A stretch of DNA of 64,000 nucleotides from Arcanobacterium sp. (GCA_022783665.1 JALFZJ010000020.1:1-64000); one strand, 5' to 3'. Counted from the stretch's first letter, positions 9,688 through 20,206 are shown. Notes: generated by a model from the sequence alone, not told the origin. Made by a program: numbers and translations.

Positions 9688-10824
9688 ATGCCGCAGATTC
9701 AAACAGAACTACCCGTACTGGCTCCACGGAGAAAAACCCGCCAGATCAAGGTAGGTAATGTGCTTGTGGGTGGGGATGCGCCGATCTCCGTGCAGTCGAT
9801 GACGACGACGAAAACTCATGATGTGGGCGCAACTCTCCAGCAGATCGCGGAATTGACGGCATCGGGATGCGATATTGTGCGTGTAGCATGCCCTACCGAT
9901 AAAGATGCGGCCGTACTGAAGACGATCGTCGACAAATCGCAAATCCCAGTAGTTGTAGACGTGCATTTTCAACCCGCCTACGTGTTTGCGGCTATCGAAG
10001 CCGGTGCTGGCGTGCGGGTGAACCCAGGGAATATCAAGAAATTCGACGACAAGATCCCTGAGATCACTGCCGCGGCAAAAGCCAATGGCACTGCGATGCG
10101 TATCGGCGTCAACGCAGGATCTTTGGATCCGCGCCTACTCAAGAAATACGGCAAAGCAAGTGCGCAAGCTCTCGTAGAATCGGCTGTGAATGAGGCTCGG
10201 CTTTTCGAAGATGCAGGCTTCTACGACTTTGCGATCTCCGTCAAACATCACGATCCCGTCACGATGGTCAAAGCCTACCGCCTCCTTGCCGAAGCTGGCG
10301 ATTGGCCCTTGCATCTGGGGGTTACAGAGGCAGGCCCAGCATTCCAGGGCACGATAAAGTCCTCTACAGCGTTTGCGATTCTGCTTGCTGAAGGCATCGG
10401 GGATACGATCAGAGTCTCGCTTTCAGCGGACGTCGTGGAAGAAGTAAAAGTTGGAGAACAGATCCTGCGCTCTCTCAATCTTCGCCCGAAGACGCTCGAG
10501 ATCGTATCATGCCCGATGTGTGGGCGCGCACAAGTAGATGTGATCGAGCTTGCAAATAAGGTGACGGAAGGGCTCAAGGGCATTACCTATCCGCTCCGCG
10601 TGGCCGTGATGGGGTGTGTTGTGAACGGACCAGGGGAAGCGCGTGAAGCAGACCTCGGCGTAGCATCAGGGAATGGTAAAGGTCAGATATTTGTGCGTGG
10701 CAAGGTGGTCGATACCGTGCCCGAGGATGAGATTGTGCAGACGCTCGTCACGCGGGCTCCTATCGTTGCTCGGGAGCTAGGGCTTACTGAAGACGCAGAT
10801 GCTACCCCCGAAGTCATTGTTTGA
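9688..10824 (+). CDS. ispG: 4-hydroxy-3-methylbut-2-en-1-yl diphosphate synthase
   Basis: MEP-pathway iron-sulfur enzyme turning MEcPP into HMBPP. The TIM-barrel N-terminal part ([20 protein letters not shown]) and the C-terminal 4Fe-4S domain ([10 protein letters not shown] and the [11 protein letters not shown] motif) are intact. The track's start at 9574 gives a 416-residue protein with 38 N-terminal residues that look non-conserved; the ATG at 9688 gives the usual 378 residues and is preferred, although no strong ribosome site precedes it and the GTG at 9658 is an alternative. Confidence 0.93.
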   Translation: MPQIQTELPVLAPRRKTRQIKVGNVLVGGDAPISVQSMTTTKTHDVGATLQQIAELTASGCDIVRVACPTDKDAAVLKTIVDKSQIPVVVDVHFQPAYVFAAIEAGAGVRVNPGNIKKFDDKIPEITAAAKANGTAMRIGVNAGSLDPRLLKKYGKASAQALVESAVNEARLFEDAGFYDFAISVKHHDPVTMVKAYRLLAEAGDWPLHLGVTEAGPAFQGTIKSSTAFAILLAEGIGDTIRVSLSADVVEEVKVGEQILRSLNLRPKTLEIVSCPMCGRAQVDVIELANKVTEGLKGITYPLRVAVMGCVVNGPGEAREADLGVASGNGKGQIFVRGKVVDTVPEDEIVQTLVTRAPIVARELGLTEDADATPEVIV

Positions 10825-11707
10825 TTTTACTGATCTATTCGGCTTCGCCTCAGTTCGTACGAGGCAGCTCGGCTTTGAGCGGCTCGCGGCGGATGAGCTA
10901 CCGATTCTTGCAAGCATTTTTGCACGGCGTCCAGTTGAGACGGTGCTTTTGGCGGATGTGCTTGCGAGCTACGATCCAGGATCACGAAGTTCCTATTTTC
11001 TCGTGACGCGCGATGCACGCGAGGCAATCACTGGAGGGTGCTGGGTAGGTGGAAACATTATCCCTTGGGGATTGAGCGTTGATCAACTGGGTGACCTCGC
11101 CGGTGTGCTCCGTGCGCGCAAGATATACGCCAATTCAATTGTGGGTGAAAGATGCCAAGTGATGCCCTTGTGGTATGCTCTCAAGCCTTTCTGGCATGGC
11201 GCGCCGCGCGAAGTTCGTGCCCATCAACCACTTATGGTGTTTCGCGATAGGGCGTCTGTGAAGGCGAATCACGATGTGCGCCTGGCACAACCTGAAGATT
11301 TTGACGTCGTCTTTCCTGCTTCCGTTGCGATGTTTACCGAAGAAGTAGGCTACGATCCGAGGCGTGGCGGTTCCTATTATGAAAAGCGTGTGCGGAGCCT
11401 GATTGAAGCTGGCCGCGTTTTTGTGCACATCGGCCGAGATCCTTATGGGAAACGGCGGGTCGTGTTCAAAGCTGATATCGGAGCGCAGGCTCCAGGTGTA
11501 GCTCAAATCCAAGGAGTGTGGACCTCGCCTGATATGCGTGGGCAGGGGATAGCAAGTAGCTCTATGCTCGCGTTATCACGCGTTATCGAACGCCGAGATC
11601 ACGCCCAGGTGTGTTTATACGTCAACGACTTCAATCATGCGGCCTTGGCAGCGTATCACAATGCTGGATACGAGATAGTAGGCGATTTCGCCACCGTATT
11701 GCTGTGA
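10799..11707 (+). CDS. GNAT-family N-acetyltransferase, DUF4081-type
   Basis: A 302-residue two-part protein: an N-terminal DUF4081-like half and a C-terminal GNAT half with the acetyl-CoA loop [16 protein letters not shown] near residue 240 and the C-terminal [19 protein letters not shown] motif. Actinobacteria commonly carry this type of gene directly after ispG, and the substrate is unknown. The ATG lies inside the end of ispG with a 26-base overlap; a TTG at 10817 is an alternative. It is probably the last gene of the dxr-rip1-ispG transcript. Confidence 0.87.
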   Translation: MLPPKSLFDFTDLFGFASVRTRQLGFERLAADELPILASIFARRPVETVLLADVLASYDPGSRSSYFLVTRDAREAITGGCWVGGNIIPWGLSVDQLGDLAGVLRARKIYANSIVGERCQVMPLWYALKPFWHGAPREVRAHQPLMVFRDRASVKANHDVRLAQPEDFDVVFPASVAMFTEEVGYDPRRGGSYYEKRVRSLIEAGRVFVHIGRDPYGKRRVVFKADIGAQAPGVAQIQGVWTSPDMRGQGIASSSMLALSRVIERRDHAQVCLYVNDFNHAALAAYHNAGYEIVGDFATVLL

Positions 11708-11768
11708 TCGCGCAGAAACCTGTGATAGGTATTGCGGCAATCCAGCTTTAGCTCGCGTGATACAGGCG

Positions 11769-11782
11769 TATACACTTGTAGC
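11769..11782 (+). promoter_or_regulatory. Putative leaderless promoter of proS
   Basis: A -10-like TATACA ends eight bases before the proS ATG. This spacing places the transcription start at or next to the start codon. The -35 (TTTAGC-like) is poor. Confidence 0.4.
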
Positions 11783-13573
11783 ATGCTGAAATCATCACAA
11801 CTTTTTGTTCGTACACTGCGTGAAGATCCCGCCGATGCAGAGGTGGATTCGCACAAGTTGCTTGTGCGTGCTGGCTATATCCGCCGCGTCTCGCCTGGGG
11901 TTTATTCTTGGTTACCGCTCGGATTGAAGGTATTGCGCCAGGTAGAGCAAATTGTGCGTGAGGAGATGGATAGGGCAGGGGCACAAGAAGTGCTGTTTCC
12001 GGCGCTTCTTCCTCGAGAGCCCTACGAGGCTACGAACCGTTGGGAAGAATACGGGCCGAATCTGTTTCGCCTGAAGGATCGGCGTGAGAACGACTATCTG
12101 CTCGCACCGACGCATGAGGAAATGTTTACCTTGATGGTGAAGGACATGTATTCCTCATATAAGGATCTGCCTTTGACTCTCTACCAGATCCAGAACAAAT
12201 ACCGCGATGAAGCACGCCCGCGCGCTGGCCTTTTGCGTACACGCGAGTTTTTGATGAAGGATGCATATTCTTTCGATATTGACGACGCTGGGCTCGAAAC
12301 GTCCTACGAGGCGATGCGTATCGCATACCAGCGGATTTTCGAGCGGCTCGGTTTGCCGTATGTGATTGTCTACGCGCAATCAGGTGCGATGGGCGGTTCG
12401 CGCTCCGAAGAGTTCCTTTTCCCCTGTGCGATCGGTGAGGATACGTTTGTGAAGTCACCAGGTGGGTACGCTGCGAACACGGAAGCTGTGACGACGCCTG
12501 ATGTTCCTGAGCTGGATTACTCGAATGTGCCGCCGCTGGAAGTGATCGACACCCCCGAGTCGACGACGATCCAAGCCCTAGTGGACGTCGTGAATACTCT
12601 ACGTCCGCGAGAGGATCGGCCGTGGGAAGCGGCAGATACGTTTAAGAACGTCGTCCTTGCCGCGGTATATCCAGATGGTGAACGTGAAGTTTTCGTGGTG
12701 GGTGTGCCAGGGGATCGCGAGATTGACCTCAAACGCGTGGAGGCCAATATGGCTCCCGCTGAGATCGAAGTAGCGACGCCTGAAGATATTGCTGCTCATA
12801 GCGAGTTGGTGCCAGGATATATTGGTCCAGCTGTGCTTGGCCCTAATTCACCACACCGCAGGATCGACGAAAACGGCAAGCCGGTAGGCTCGGTGCGCTT
12901 CCTCCTCGATCCTCATATTGCACGCGGTTCGTCGTGGATTACTGGTGGCAATGCGATTGAAAAGCATACGGTGAATTGTGTGTACGGCAGGGATTTCGAG
13001 GCTGATGGTTTCATTGAGGCAGTGGAAGTGCGCGCAGGTGATGCTGCTCCCGATGGCTCGGGCGAGCTTTCTATTGAGCGTGGTATCGAAATCGGCCACA
13101 TTTTCCAGCTGGGGCGTAAATATGCTCGCGCTCTTGATCTCACAGTGCTCGATAGCAACGGCACGAGTCAAGTTGTCACGATGGGCTCTTACGGCATCGG
13201 CGTTTCGCGCGTCATGGCGGCTCTTGCGGAGCTGAACCATGATGATCGCGGGCTTATCTGGCCGATGAATATTGCTCCGGCGCACGTACAGGTGATTGCG
13301 CTTGGTAAAGATCAAGCCGCTTTCGATGCTGCGGAGCAACTTGGTGCAAAAATCGAGGCTGAACTTGGTGTCGAAGTGCTTTTCGACGATCGTTTGAAGA
13401 CGTCCGCCGGCGTGAAATTTGCCGATTTTGAGCTTATTGGTATCCCGTACGCCGTTGTGTTTGGGCGGGGCTTCGCTCAAGGAAACGTTGAGTTACGTAA
13501 CCGATACACTGGGGAATCTGCCGAGATTCCTGTAGGCGATGTGGTTGAAACGCTTCGCCGGCAGATCGGGTAA
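11783..13573 (+). CDS. proS: Prolyl-tRNA synthetase
   Basis: Class II synthetase charging tRNA-Pro. It is the bacterial long type: motif 2 region [21 protein letters not shown] split across about residues 135-155, an insertion editing domain in the middle (about 220-400), and motif 3 [14 protein letters not shown]. The ATG at 11783 gives [14 protein letters not shown], the standard N-terminus; the track's longer start at 11732 adds 17 unrelated residues. It has its own promoter-like element and is convergent with the next gene, with a perfect terminator hairpin between. Confidence 0.96.
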   Translation: MLKSSQLFVRTLREDPADAEVDSHKLLVRAGYIRRVSPGVYSWLPLGLKVLRQVEQIVREEMDRAGAQEVLFPALLPREPYEATNRWEEYGPNLFRLKDRRENDYLLAPTHEEMFTLMVKDMYSSYKDLPLTLYQIQNKYRDEARPRAGLLRTREFLMKDAYSFDIDDAGLETSYEAMRIAYQRIFERLGLPYVIVYAQSGAMGGSRSEEFLFPCAIGEDTFVKSPGGYAANTEAVTTPDVPELDYSNVPPLEVIDTPESTTIQALVDVVNTLRPREDRPWEAADTFKNVVLAAVYPDGEREVFVVGVPGDREIDLKRVEANMAPAEIEVATPEDIAAHSELVPGYIGPAVLGPNSPHRRIDENGKPVGSVRFLLDPHIARGSSWITGGNAIEKHTVNCVYGRDFEADGFIEAVEVRAGDAAPDGSGELSIERGIEIGHIFQLGRKYARALDLTVLDSNGTSQVVTMGSYGIGVSRVMAALAELNHDDRGLIWPMNIAPAHVQVIALGKDQAAFDAAEQLGAKIEAELGVEVLFDDRLKTSAGVKFADFELIGIPYAVVFGRGFAQGNVELRNRYTGESAEIPVGDVVETLRRQIG

Positions 13574-13575
13574 TT

Positions 13576-13603
13576 CTGCGCGGGATGAGGCGTGCCCGCG
13601 CAG
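13576..13603. terminator. Bidirectional terminator between proS and the membrane-anchored gene
   Basis: CTGCGCGGG and CCCGCGCAG form a perfect 9-bp stem with a 10-base loop, three bases after the proS stop and before the end of the convergent gene. A short TTGTT follows on the plus strand. Confidence 0.75.
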
Positions 13604-13622
13604 TTGTTAGTGTGCAGCAGGT

Positions 13623-14537
13623 TTATTGTGCAGTGCCTTCTTGCACAGTAGTAAGGAGGCCGGCGTACACGTCTTGGGCATCTGTGTAAGCGGCGAGGGT
13701 ACAGGCATACGACGCCATTGCCTCAAGCTCTGCGCTCCCTAGTGCGGCGCTATTGCTGACTTCCGCAAGGGACTTCGCAAGTAGTTGGCGTGAATCGAGG
13801 TTCTCAATAGGCGAATCGGCGAGAATGCGATCATCAGGTGCGCCATGCGCGAGGGAAGCATCAATTGCCGCGTGGAGCATTCCTATGATGTGCGAGATAT
13901 TATCTCGCGCATCAAACGGAAGGCGCGCCACTTCATATTCATACTGCTGCAGCGCAAGATCCGCACTATATACGAAGTTCTTCCCCGTATCGGTGCTGGA
14001 GGAAGCCGCACCCCCAAGACGCTCGTAGTCTATTGCGCCGCATGCCTGCGGCACGTCAGAGGAAGCAGTGAGTTGCATTTGTGCGAGCAGTGCCTGAGTT
14101 GCCACCACGAAGAGGGTCTGGCGTTGCTGGGCAGAGGCAGAATCGTTATCTCCAAGCGATAGCACGGCGATAGTGAAGTTGTGAATCTCGTCGGCAAGTT
14201 GCTGCGCATTTTGGCTTGGCGATGCCAGATCGGGGGTTGGGTTCGTATATCCTTGCGGCGCGCCACCAGGCCACGGCTCCCAGATACCCCCAAGGGCAAG
14301 AGCCCATTGTTCAGGGTCAAAAGTGATATTCGCCGCTTCAGGGATTCGAGCTGTTCCTTCGCTGATTCGCATGGCTGCAATCGCGCTTTCCTGGCGAGCT
14401 TGCTCGGAAGAATCTGGCGTCGGTACGTCTACTGCGGTATCTAGGCGTGCTCCAACAAGGATCATCGTCAATACGAAGAGAGCGACGGCTAGAGCGGTAA
14501 TAGCACCAAAAGCTGCGGCTGAACGTGCCCTTGCCAT
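13623..14537 (-). CDS. Membrane-anchored DUF4439-like protein
   Basis: The 304-residue protein has one N-terminal membrane helix (ALAVALFVLTMILVG) and an extracytoplasmic domain rich in Ala/Ser. The helical C-terminal half contains segments such as FVYSADLALQQYEYEVARL that resemble the ferritin-like DUF4439 family, which in other actinobacteria is encoded in this same proS-rimP gap. The similarity is weak and partly judged from position. No lipobox cysteine follows the helix. It is transcribed towards proS and away from rimP. Function unknown. Confidence 0.7.
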   Translation of the reverse strand: MARARSAAAFGAITALAVALFVLTMILVGARLDTAVDVPTPDSSEQARQESAIAAMRISEGTARIPEAANITFDPEQWALALGGIWEPWPGGAPQGYTNPTPDLASPSQNAQQLADEIHNFTIAVLSLGDNDSASAQQRQTLFVVATQALLAQMQLTASSDVPQACGAIDYERLGGAASSSTDTGKNFVYSADLALQQYEYEVARLPFDARDNISHIIGMLHAAIDASLAHGAPDDRILADSPIENLDSRQLLAKSLAEVSNSAALGSAELEAMASYACTLAAYTDAQDVYAGLLTTVQEGTAQ

Positions 14538-14644
14538 GACGTCTCCTTAGATCGGCTCGTAGTCCAACATGTGCCTGTACCATTGTTGCACATGTTTCAT
14601 CTAGGATTGATTTGCGCGAAATAGGCCAGGCTTAGATTTCGCGT

Positions 14645-14656
14645 TACCCTAGGTGT
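14645..14656 (+). promoter_or_regulatory. Putative leaderless promoter of the rimP operon
   Basis: TACCCT ends six bases before the rimP ATG, matching the TANNNT hexamer and spacing of actinobacterial leaderless promoters. No good -35 is apparent. Confidence 0.4.
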
Positions 14657-15181
14657 ATGAGCGATTACAACCGCACAAATACGCAGCAGCTCACACGTAT
14701 ACTTGAGCCCCATGTGAAAGCCGCTGGATTGTATCTTGACGACGTGAGGCTCACTCGCGCTGGCAAGCATAGCGTACTGCTCATCACGGTAGATTTGGAG
14801 TACGGGCCCGGGGGTGTAGATTCCGCAGACCTCGAGAGCGTGACTCGCGCCATTTCGGCGGTATTGGATGCGGAAGATCCTATTCCTGGAGCTTACACTC
14901 TGGAAGTCAGCACGCCCGGAGCAGAACGCAATGTGAGCACTGAACGAGAGTTCTCGCGTGTGATTGGCCATCTCGTGCAGTTCACGTTGAACACTGGGGA
15001 GCAATTCCTCGCACGTGTGGAAAAGGTGACGACAAATGAGCTCAAGGTGTGGACTGTAGTAAAATCAGGCAAAAGAGATGTGCCAGGTGTGCATCGCACG
15101 ATAGAAATGACCACGATCAGCAAGGCTCGCTCGGTAGTGGAGCTAACAAAAGTTGATTTTGAGAGTGAGGAGGACGCCTAA
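14657..15181 (+). CDS. rimP: Ribosome maturation factor RimP
   Basis: Helps assemble the 30S subunit. The 174-residue protein has the two RimP domains; the diagnostic LEVSTPGAERNV segment lies near residue 80-91 and GEQFLARVEKV in the C-terminal SH3-like domain. Its stop overlaps the nusA ATG by one base (TAATG), the usual rimP-nusA coupling. It opens the rimP-nusA-infB-rbfA-truB translation cluster. Confidence 0.95.
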   Translation: MSDYNRTNTQQLTRILEPHVKAAGLYLDDVRLTRAGKHSVLLITVDLEYGPGGVDSADLESVTRAISAVLDAEDPIPGAYTLEVSTPGAERNVSTEREFSRVIGHLVQFTLNTGEQFLARVEKVTTNELKVWTVVKSGKRDVPGVHRTIEMTTISKARSVVELTKVDFESEEDA

Positions 15182-16176
15182 TGGATGTTTCCATTAATGA
15201 GCTCAAGATCGTTGAATCCGAACTCGGCATTAAAGTTGACGTTTTGATCGAAACGATCCAAGACGCCCTCCTTCACGCCTACTACAGAGTCCCTGGTGCG
15301 ATTAAGGGTGCGCGTGTCGAGATGGATCGCAGCTCCGGTAAAGTAACCGTCTATGCGCCAGAAGTTGATGAGTCTGGCGAGAAGATCGGAGAGTTTGATG
15401 ATACGCCCAATGAATTCGGCCGTATCGCTGCTACCACTGCGCGCTCTATTATTGCGCAGCGGCTTCGCGAAGCTGAATCAAACCGTGTGCTAGGGGATTT
15501 CAACGGTAAACAGGGTCAAATTGTGACGGGCACCGTTGAGGTACCGAAAACTAATCGTGCAGATTCTCGGGATCTGTTCGTCGAGCTTGGCGATAACGTA
15601 GGAATCCTGCGTGCCGAGGAGCAGGTGGCAACTGAGCGCTTTTCTCATGGAGATATGATCCGCTGCCTCATTCTAGACATCTCCGTCGGGTCACGAGGAG
15701 CATCAATTCGCCTCTCGCGTACCCATCCGGATTTCGTGCGGCGCCTGTTCGAATCGGAAGTGCCCGAGATTTCTCAGGGAACGGTAGAAATCGTTGCGCT
15801 CGCCCGTGAAGCAGGCCACCGTACAAAGGTTGCGGTGTGGTCATCTGATCCGAACGTGGCAGCTAAAGGCGCAGCAATCGGTCACAACGCTCAACGAGTT
15901 CGTGCTGTCACGCAAGAGCTTCAAGGTGAGAAGATAGACGTCGTTGAATATGACGACGATCCTGCCAAGTTCGTTGCTGCCGCACTCTCGCCCGCGCAGG
16001 TGGTGAAGGTAGAGATTACCGATCGTGATGCACGTAGGGCGCTGGCAGTGGTGCCTGATGATCAAGCTTCGTTAGCTATTGGAAAAGAAGCTCAAAACGT
16101 ACGTCTCGCTGCAAAGCTGACTGGGTGGTCGATCGATATTAGGAAAGAATCCGAAGTGCAACCATTGGCTGAGTGA
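15181..16176 (+). CDS. nusA: Transcription termination/antitermination protein NusA
   Basis: Binds RNA polymerase and nascent RNA to control pausing, termination and rRNA antitermination. At 331 residues it is the short actinobacterial form: N-terminal polymerase-binding domain, S1 domain (GQIVTGTVEV near residue 115), then two KH domains (AVWSSDPNVAAKGAAIGHNAQRV region and the C-terminal ASLAIGKEAQNVRLAAKLT). The C-terminal acidic repeats of proteobacterial NusA are absent, as normal here. No ylxR gene follows, which is unusual. Confidence 0.95.
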   Translation: MDVSINELKIVESELGIKVDVLIETIQDALLHAYYRVPGAIKGARVEMDRSSGKVTVYAPEVDESGEKIGEFDDTPNEFGRIAATTARSIIAQRLREAESNRVLGDFNGKQGQIVTGTVEVPKTNRADSRDLFVELGDNVGILRAEEQVATERFSHGDMIRCLILDISVGSRGASIRLSRTHPDFVRRLFESEVPEISQGTVEIVALAREAGHRTKVAVWSSDPNVAAKGAAIGHNAQRVRAVTQELQGEKIDVVEYDDDPAKFVAAALSPAQVVKVEITDRDARRALAVVPDDQASLAIGKEAQNVRLAAKLTGWSIDIRKESEVQPLAE

Positions 16177-16250
16177 TGCCCGATCTGCAACGTGAGGTCA
16201 TTCACCGTGGGGTTCGCTGTGCAGTAGTGTTCAACAGATGTGTTTTCAGG

Positions 16251-16256
16251 TAGACT
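16251..16256 (+). promoter_or_regulatory. Putative -10 element upstream of infB
   Basis: TAGACT overlaps the beginning of the hairpin at 16255-16294. If used, the infB transcript would start inside the left arm, leaving a leader of roughly 240 bases. The -35 is weak. Confidence 0.35.
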
Positions 16257-16294
16257 AGGCGCGGTGTGTGCAAGATTGTACACACCGCGCCTAG
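16255..16294 (+). terminator. Perfect 15-bp inverted repeat after nusA (terminator or leader hairpin)
   Basis: CTAGGCGCGGTGTGT and ACACACCGCGCCTAG are exact reverse complements around a 10-base loop. There is no T-run after it, as is common for actinobacterial terminators. It could end the rimP-nusA transcript, or act as a leader structure for infB. Confidence 0.6.
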
Positions 16295-16503
16295 CCACTA
16301 ATAGTGCAGGCAGCCGAAACGGGCTCCGTTGGCGATATTTCAGATGGCTTGGCGTTATCCCACAACATGAGGGCGAATATGCCTGATGTTTCCGTTCGAT
16401 ATGAAAGCGGGTAGAAAGCCGATGGGCACCCGATGAGTACCCAGCGATGAGCTGCCAATAGAAGAGGTCGGCGCTTGAGCGCGGGCCGTGTAGAAGGAGA
16501 ATT

Positions 16504-19422
16504 GTGGCCAAGGTCCGCGTCCATGAACTCGCGAAGGAAATCGGCGTCACAAGCAAGAAGCTGCTTGCGATGCTCACCGAAAACGGCGAGTTCGTCAAAT
16601 CTGCCTCGTCGACGATTGAGGCACCCGTGGTGCGAAAAGCACGCGAATACTACGAAAAGCATCCAGAAGAACTCGATAAGCCAAAGGCATCTGAGTCTAA
16701 ACCCAAGAAATCTAAAGCTTCAAAAGAATCAGATGCCAGCAGTACCGCTCACACTGAAGGCGCTGAGCCTACAGGGCAGCAGGAAAAGGGAGCCAGCAGC
16801 GCGAAGCCTGGGTCGAAGCCTGCTCCAAAGCCAGGTGGCTCCAAGCCCGCCGCTCAGCCTAAAGCATCAACTAATGTGGCTGACCCGTTCACCGTGCCAG
16901 ATTCGGCTCCGCAGGATTCTTCCGAGCGTGAGAAATCTGCCGAATCCGCGAAGGCTGCTAAGGCGGCAACTGGTTCTGTAAAGCCTGCCGCCGAGCAAAG
17001 CAGCGCTCAAACCCCTGCTTCAAAGCCGAAGCGTGCTATTGCTACACCTGGTGAAGCTCATCGCAGCGCCGAGGCAGCCCGTGAAGCTGCCCCGCCGCGC
17101 CCGCATCCGCGTGCTGGCCGCGGTGGCCCGCGCCCAGGCAATTCGCCATTTGCTTCACGCCAGGGAATGGGCACGCAAAAGCGTGGCCCGCGCCCAGGCA
17201 ATTCGCCGTTCGCGCCGCGCCAAGGCATGAATCGCAAGCCTAAAGACGATGCTCCGAACACTCCGCGTCAAGGCAATAATCGCCCAACGCCAGGTGGCGT
17301 ACGCCCGAATAACCGGGGTGGAGTACGTCCGTCTCCGAGGATGATCCCGGATCAGATGCCGGCACGCTCAAATGATTCACGTTCGGGTCGCGGTGGGCGT
17401 AATTCCGGTGGTGCATACCGTGGCGGCCAAAATGGCCCAGGAGGGCGCGGCGGATTTACCCGTTCAGGTGGCAAGGCTCGCGGTGGCTCTACAGCGGGCG
17501 CATTCGGTCGCCAGGGAGGTGGGCGTAGAGGTCCACGTTCACGCAACAACCGACGCCAGGAAGTTGAAGAGCAGCAGTCGCCAATGTTGGCTGGTGTACA
17601 GGTGCCACGCGGTGATGGTTCCACCGTCGTGCGCGTGCGCGCTGGCGCTTCGCTTGCAGACTTTGCTGAGAAGATCAAGGCGGATGCGGCAGCACTCGTG
17701 ACGGTTTTGTTCCGTATGGGTGAGATGGCAACCGCTAACCAGTCGCTTGATGAAGAGACCTTCCAGCTTCTGGGTGCTGAGCTCGGCTATGACATCAAGA
17801 TCATGAGCGCCGAGGATGAGGATCGGGAGATCCTCGAATCCTTCGATATTGATCTCGATGCTGAAAAAGAGGCAGAAGATCCTGAGAATCTTGTGGCGCG
17901 TCCACCGGTCGTCACTGTGATGGGTCACGTTGACCACGGCAAGACGAAACTGCTCGATGCGATCCGTGATTCAGATGTGGTAGAAGGAGAAGCAGGCGGT
18001 ATCACCCAGACTATCGGTGCGTATCAGACGCGTTTAAAGGTTGACGGTGAAGAACGCCGAATCACCTTTATTGATACGCCGGGTCACGAAGCGTTTACCC
18101 AGATGCGTGCTCGCGGTGCCGATATCACAGATGTTGCCGTGCTCGTGGTTGCTGCAGATGACGGCGTCATGCCACAAACTGTTGAAGCAATTAATCATGC
18201 CAAGGCAGCAGATGTGCCGATCGTCGTCGCCGTCAACAAGATCGACGTCGAGGGTGCTAATCCTGGGAAGGTGCGTGCCCAGCTCACTGAATATGGCCTT
18301 GTAGCTGAAGAATATGGCGGCGACGTGCCATTCGTGGATATCTCGGCAAAGCAACGGCTGAATATTGACGATCTTCTCGAAACGATTGTGACGACGTCTG
18401 ATATTTTGGTGCAACCGACTGCCAACCCGGACAAGCACGCACGTGGCGTTGCTATCGAGGCGAAGCTCGATCAAGGCCGTGGTTCTGTAATCACTGCTCT
18501 TGTACAAGATGGCACAATGCGTGTGGGTGACTCGATCGTGGTTGGCACCGCCTATGGGCGCGTGCGTGCGATGAGTGATGAGCACGGCAAGCGCGTCGAT
18601 GAAGCAGGGCCGTCACGCCCGGTGCAGGTGCTGGGCTTGACGTCCGTCCCAGCCGCTGGTGATCAGCTCATTGTTGCTGATGACGATCGTACAGCTCGCC
18701 AGATTGCTGAGAGGCGCGAGGCTGCAAAGCGTGCTGCAACGCTCGCTAAGCGCCGTAAGCGTGTTTCGCTTGAGGATCTCACCGCCGCGATTGAAGAGGG
18801 CAAGGTTGAAAACCTCAACCTCATTATCAAGGGTGATTCGTCTGGTTCTGTGGAAGCTCTCGAATCCTCGCTGTACGACATTGAGGTGCCAAGCGATGAG
18901 GTTCAACTCAACGTGATCCATCGCGGCGTTGGCGCGATCACCCAATCGGATGTGGATCTCGCAACCGTGGATAGTGCTGTGATTATTGGATTCAATGTGC
19001 GTCCAGCAGAACGCGTCACCGAAATCGCAGATCGTGAAGGCGTAGAGATGAAGTTCTACAATGTCATCTACGATGCGATCAATGACGTCGAGGCGGCACT
19101 GAAAGGCAAGCTCAAACCGATCTATGAAGAAGTTGAGCTTGGTACTGCCGAGATTCGCCAAGTGTTTAAGAGTGGCAAGTTCGGCAATATTGCTGGTTCG
19201 ATCGTGCGTTCTGGTGTGATCCGCCGCAATGCTAAGGCGCGTTTGGTGCGCGACGGTGCTGTGGTGGCTCCTGATCTCGAGATTCAGTCGTTGCGGCATG
19301 AAAAAGACGACGTTACCGAGATCAAGGAAGGCTACGAGTGCGGTATCACTCTCGGGTATAAAGATATTCGCGAGGGCGACATCATCGAGACCTGGGAGAT
19401 GCGCGAAAAGCCACGCGACTAG
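16504..19422 (+). CDS. infB: Translation initiation factor IF-2
   Basis: GTPase that delivers initiator tRNA to the ribosome. At 972 residues it has the long actinobacterial N-terminus: an IF2N domain ([21 protein letters not shown]), a low-complexity Lys/Ala/Pro then Arg/Gly-rich stretch to about residue 365, a second IF2N-like region, and then the G domain with GHVDHGKT near residue 478, DTPGHEAF and NKID. C-terminal domains C1 and C2 are complete. It starts with GTG after a GAAGGAG site. Two copies of a 15-residue [14 protein letters not shown] repeat lie around residues 208-240. Confidence 0.97.
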   Translation: MAKVRVHELAKEIGVTSKKLLAMLTENGEFVKSASSTIEAPVVRKAREYYEKHPEELDKPKASESKPKKSKASKESDASSTAHTEGAEPTGQQEKGASSAKPGSKPAPKPGGSKPAAQPKASTNVADPFTVPDSAPQDSSEREKSAESAKAAKAATGSVKPAAEQSSAQTPASKPKRAIATPGEAHRSAEAAREAAPPRPHPRAGRGGPRPGNSPFASRQGMGTQKRGPRPGNSPFAPRQGMNRKPKDDAPNTPRQGNNRPTPGGVRPNNRGGVRPSPRMIPDQMPARSNDSRSGRGGRNSGGAYRGGQNGPGGRGGFTRSGGKARGGSTAGAFGRQGGGRRGPRSRNNRRQEVEEQQSPMLAGVQVPRGDGSTVVRVRAGASLADFAEKIKADAAALVTVLFRMGEMATANQSLDEETFQLLGAELGYDIKIMSAEDEDREILESFDIDLDAEKEAEDPENLVARPPVVTVMGHVDHGKTKLLDAIRDSDVVEGEAGGITQTIGAYQTRLKVDGEERRITFIDTPGHEAFTQMRARGADITDVAVLVVAADDGVMPQTVEAINHAKAADVPIVVAVNKIDVEGANPGKVRAQLTEYGLVAEEYGGDVPFVDISAKQRLNIDDLLETIVTTSDILVQPTANPDKHARGVAIEAKLDQGRGSVITALVQDGTMRVGDSIVVGTAYGRVRAMSDEHGKRVDEAGPSRPVQVLGLTSVPAAGDQLIVADDDRTARQIAERREAAKRAATLAKRRKRVSLEDLTAAIEEGKVENLNLIIKGDSSGSVEALESSLYDIEVPSDEVQLNVIHRGVGAITQSDVDLATVDSAVIIGFNVRPAERVTEIADREGVEMKFYNVIYDAINDVEAALKGKLKPIYEEVELGTAEIRQVFKSGKFGNIAGSIVRSGVIRRNAKARLVRDGAVVAPDLEIQSLRHEKDDVTEIKEGYECGITLGYKDIREGDIIETWEMREKPRD
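17122..17229 (+). repeat. Tandem repeat coding for [14 protein letters not shown] in infB
   Basis: Two copies of about 46 bases (ggcccgcgcccaggcaattc and following) separated by about 60 bases. Such Pro/Gly/Asn repeats are typical of actinobacterial IF2 linkers; in-frame and probably a recombination-prone but functional linker. Confidence 0.6.
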
Positions 19423-19459
19423 CACGCCGGCGATACCGATGTGTAACTCGGCTTGAGAT

Positions 19460-19511
19460 GCGTGCGTACAGGGCGTCTGGGCGATGTTCAGCCTGGGCGC
19501 CCTCGCACGCA
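19460..19511 (+). terminator. Hairpin between infB and rbfA
   Basis: TGCGTGCG pairs perfectly with CGCACGCA, and an inner AGGGCG/CGCCT arm continues the stem with one bulge. It lies 38 bases after the infB stop and probably ends or attenuates the infB transcript. No T-run follows. Confidence 0.55.
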
Positions 19512-19532
19512 GATGAGTGGCCAGATACGACC

Positions 19533-19546
19533 GAGCCATATGGCTC
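19533..19546. repeat. 14-bp perfect palindrome upstream of rbfA
   Basis: GAGCCATATGGCTC is its own reverse complement and lies about 65 bases before the rbfA start, just before a TATCCT -10-like hexamer. It may be an operator; no regulator is implied by the sequence. Confidence 0.35.
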
Positions 19547-19612
19547 AGCCAATTCTTTGTTATCCTTTGTGAATCGCGATCGCATAAGCGATGCACTGAC
19601 GTAGGAGTTGTT

Positions 19613-20206
19613 ATGACTAGTACGCGCCAAGCACGCGTAGCAGATCAAATTAAAGAGATCGTTGCGCAGATGATTAATACGAAGCTCAAAGATCCTCGCC
19701 TTGGGATGGTGACGATCACTGATGCCCGCATCACAGGAGACCTGCAAAATGCCACCGTGTTTTACACGGTGTACGGTTCCGATCACGATGTGACGCAATC
19801 AGGGCGTGCTCTTGAATCAGCCAAAGGAATGATTCGATCGGCAGTAGGGAAGCAACTCGGCCTTCGTCTTACCCCGACGTTAGCCTTTGAACTTGACGCT
19901 TTGCCTCAAAGCTCGCAGTCAATTGAAGATGCACTTGCCGCAGCACGTTTCCATGATGAACAGGTGCGCAAGCTCGCAGAAGGGGCAAGCTACGCTGGCG
20001 ACGCTGATCCCTATAAGAAACCACGCGAAATAGACGCCGAGCCGGACGCTGATAGCAATGATTACGCCGAGTTGCCAAGCGGCGCCCATGCGTTAGCCGA
20101 ACCAGAAGACGATACTCGCCCTGACGGTGACTTAGTAGCACCAGCGGGAGCGCTGGGCGATGACGGGCGCGATACTGCGAGCGCTCAGAGTGCGGAGAAT
20201 GCGTGA
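19613..20206 (+). CDS. rbfA: 30S ribosome-binding factor RbfA
   Basis: Cold-shock factor for late 16S rRNA maturation. The KH-fold core (QARVADQIKEIVAQMI through LGLRLTPTLAFELD) fills residues 5-105, after which comes an acidic, disordered tail of about 90 residues that is long for the family. The ATG at 19613 follows TAGGAG with ideal spacing; the track's 19517 start adds 32 unlikely residues. The TGA overlaps the truB GTG (GTGA). Confidence 0.95.
   Translation: MTSTRQARVADQIKEIVAQMINTKLKDPRLGMVTITDARITGDLQNATVFYTVYGSDHDVTQSGRALESAKGMIRSAVGKQLGLRLTPTLAFELDALPQSSQSIEDALAAARFHDEQVRKLAEGASYAGDADPYKKPREIDAEPDADSNDYAELPSGAHALAEPEDDTRPDGDLVAPAGALGDDGRDTASAQSAENA

Larger units (their letters stand above)
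16177..16503 (+). other. nusA-infB intergenic region without ylxR
   Basis: This 327-base gap holds no convincing gene. A 25-codon ORF overlaps the nusA stop but has no recognisable YlxR motif. It contains a promoter-like TAGACT at 16251, a perfect 15-bp hairpin directly at it, and then about 200 bases of leader up to infB. The long antisense ORFs of the track here look like shadows. Confidence 0.6.

Noticed and set aside
16176-16253. 25-codon ORF overlapping the nusA stop as an ylxR remnant
   Set aside because: Only scattered Arg and Cys recall YlxR; no RTCVGCR-type motif, and too short to call.
16092-16662. Long minus-strand ORFs across the nusA-infB gap
   Set aside because: They overlap the ends of nusA and infB antisense, lack ribosome sites, and have a composition typical of shadow frames.
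17122-17229. infB repeats as a mobile or CRISPR-like element
   Set aside because: They are in frame, only two copies, and typical of IF2 linker expansion in actinobacteria.
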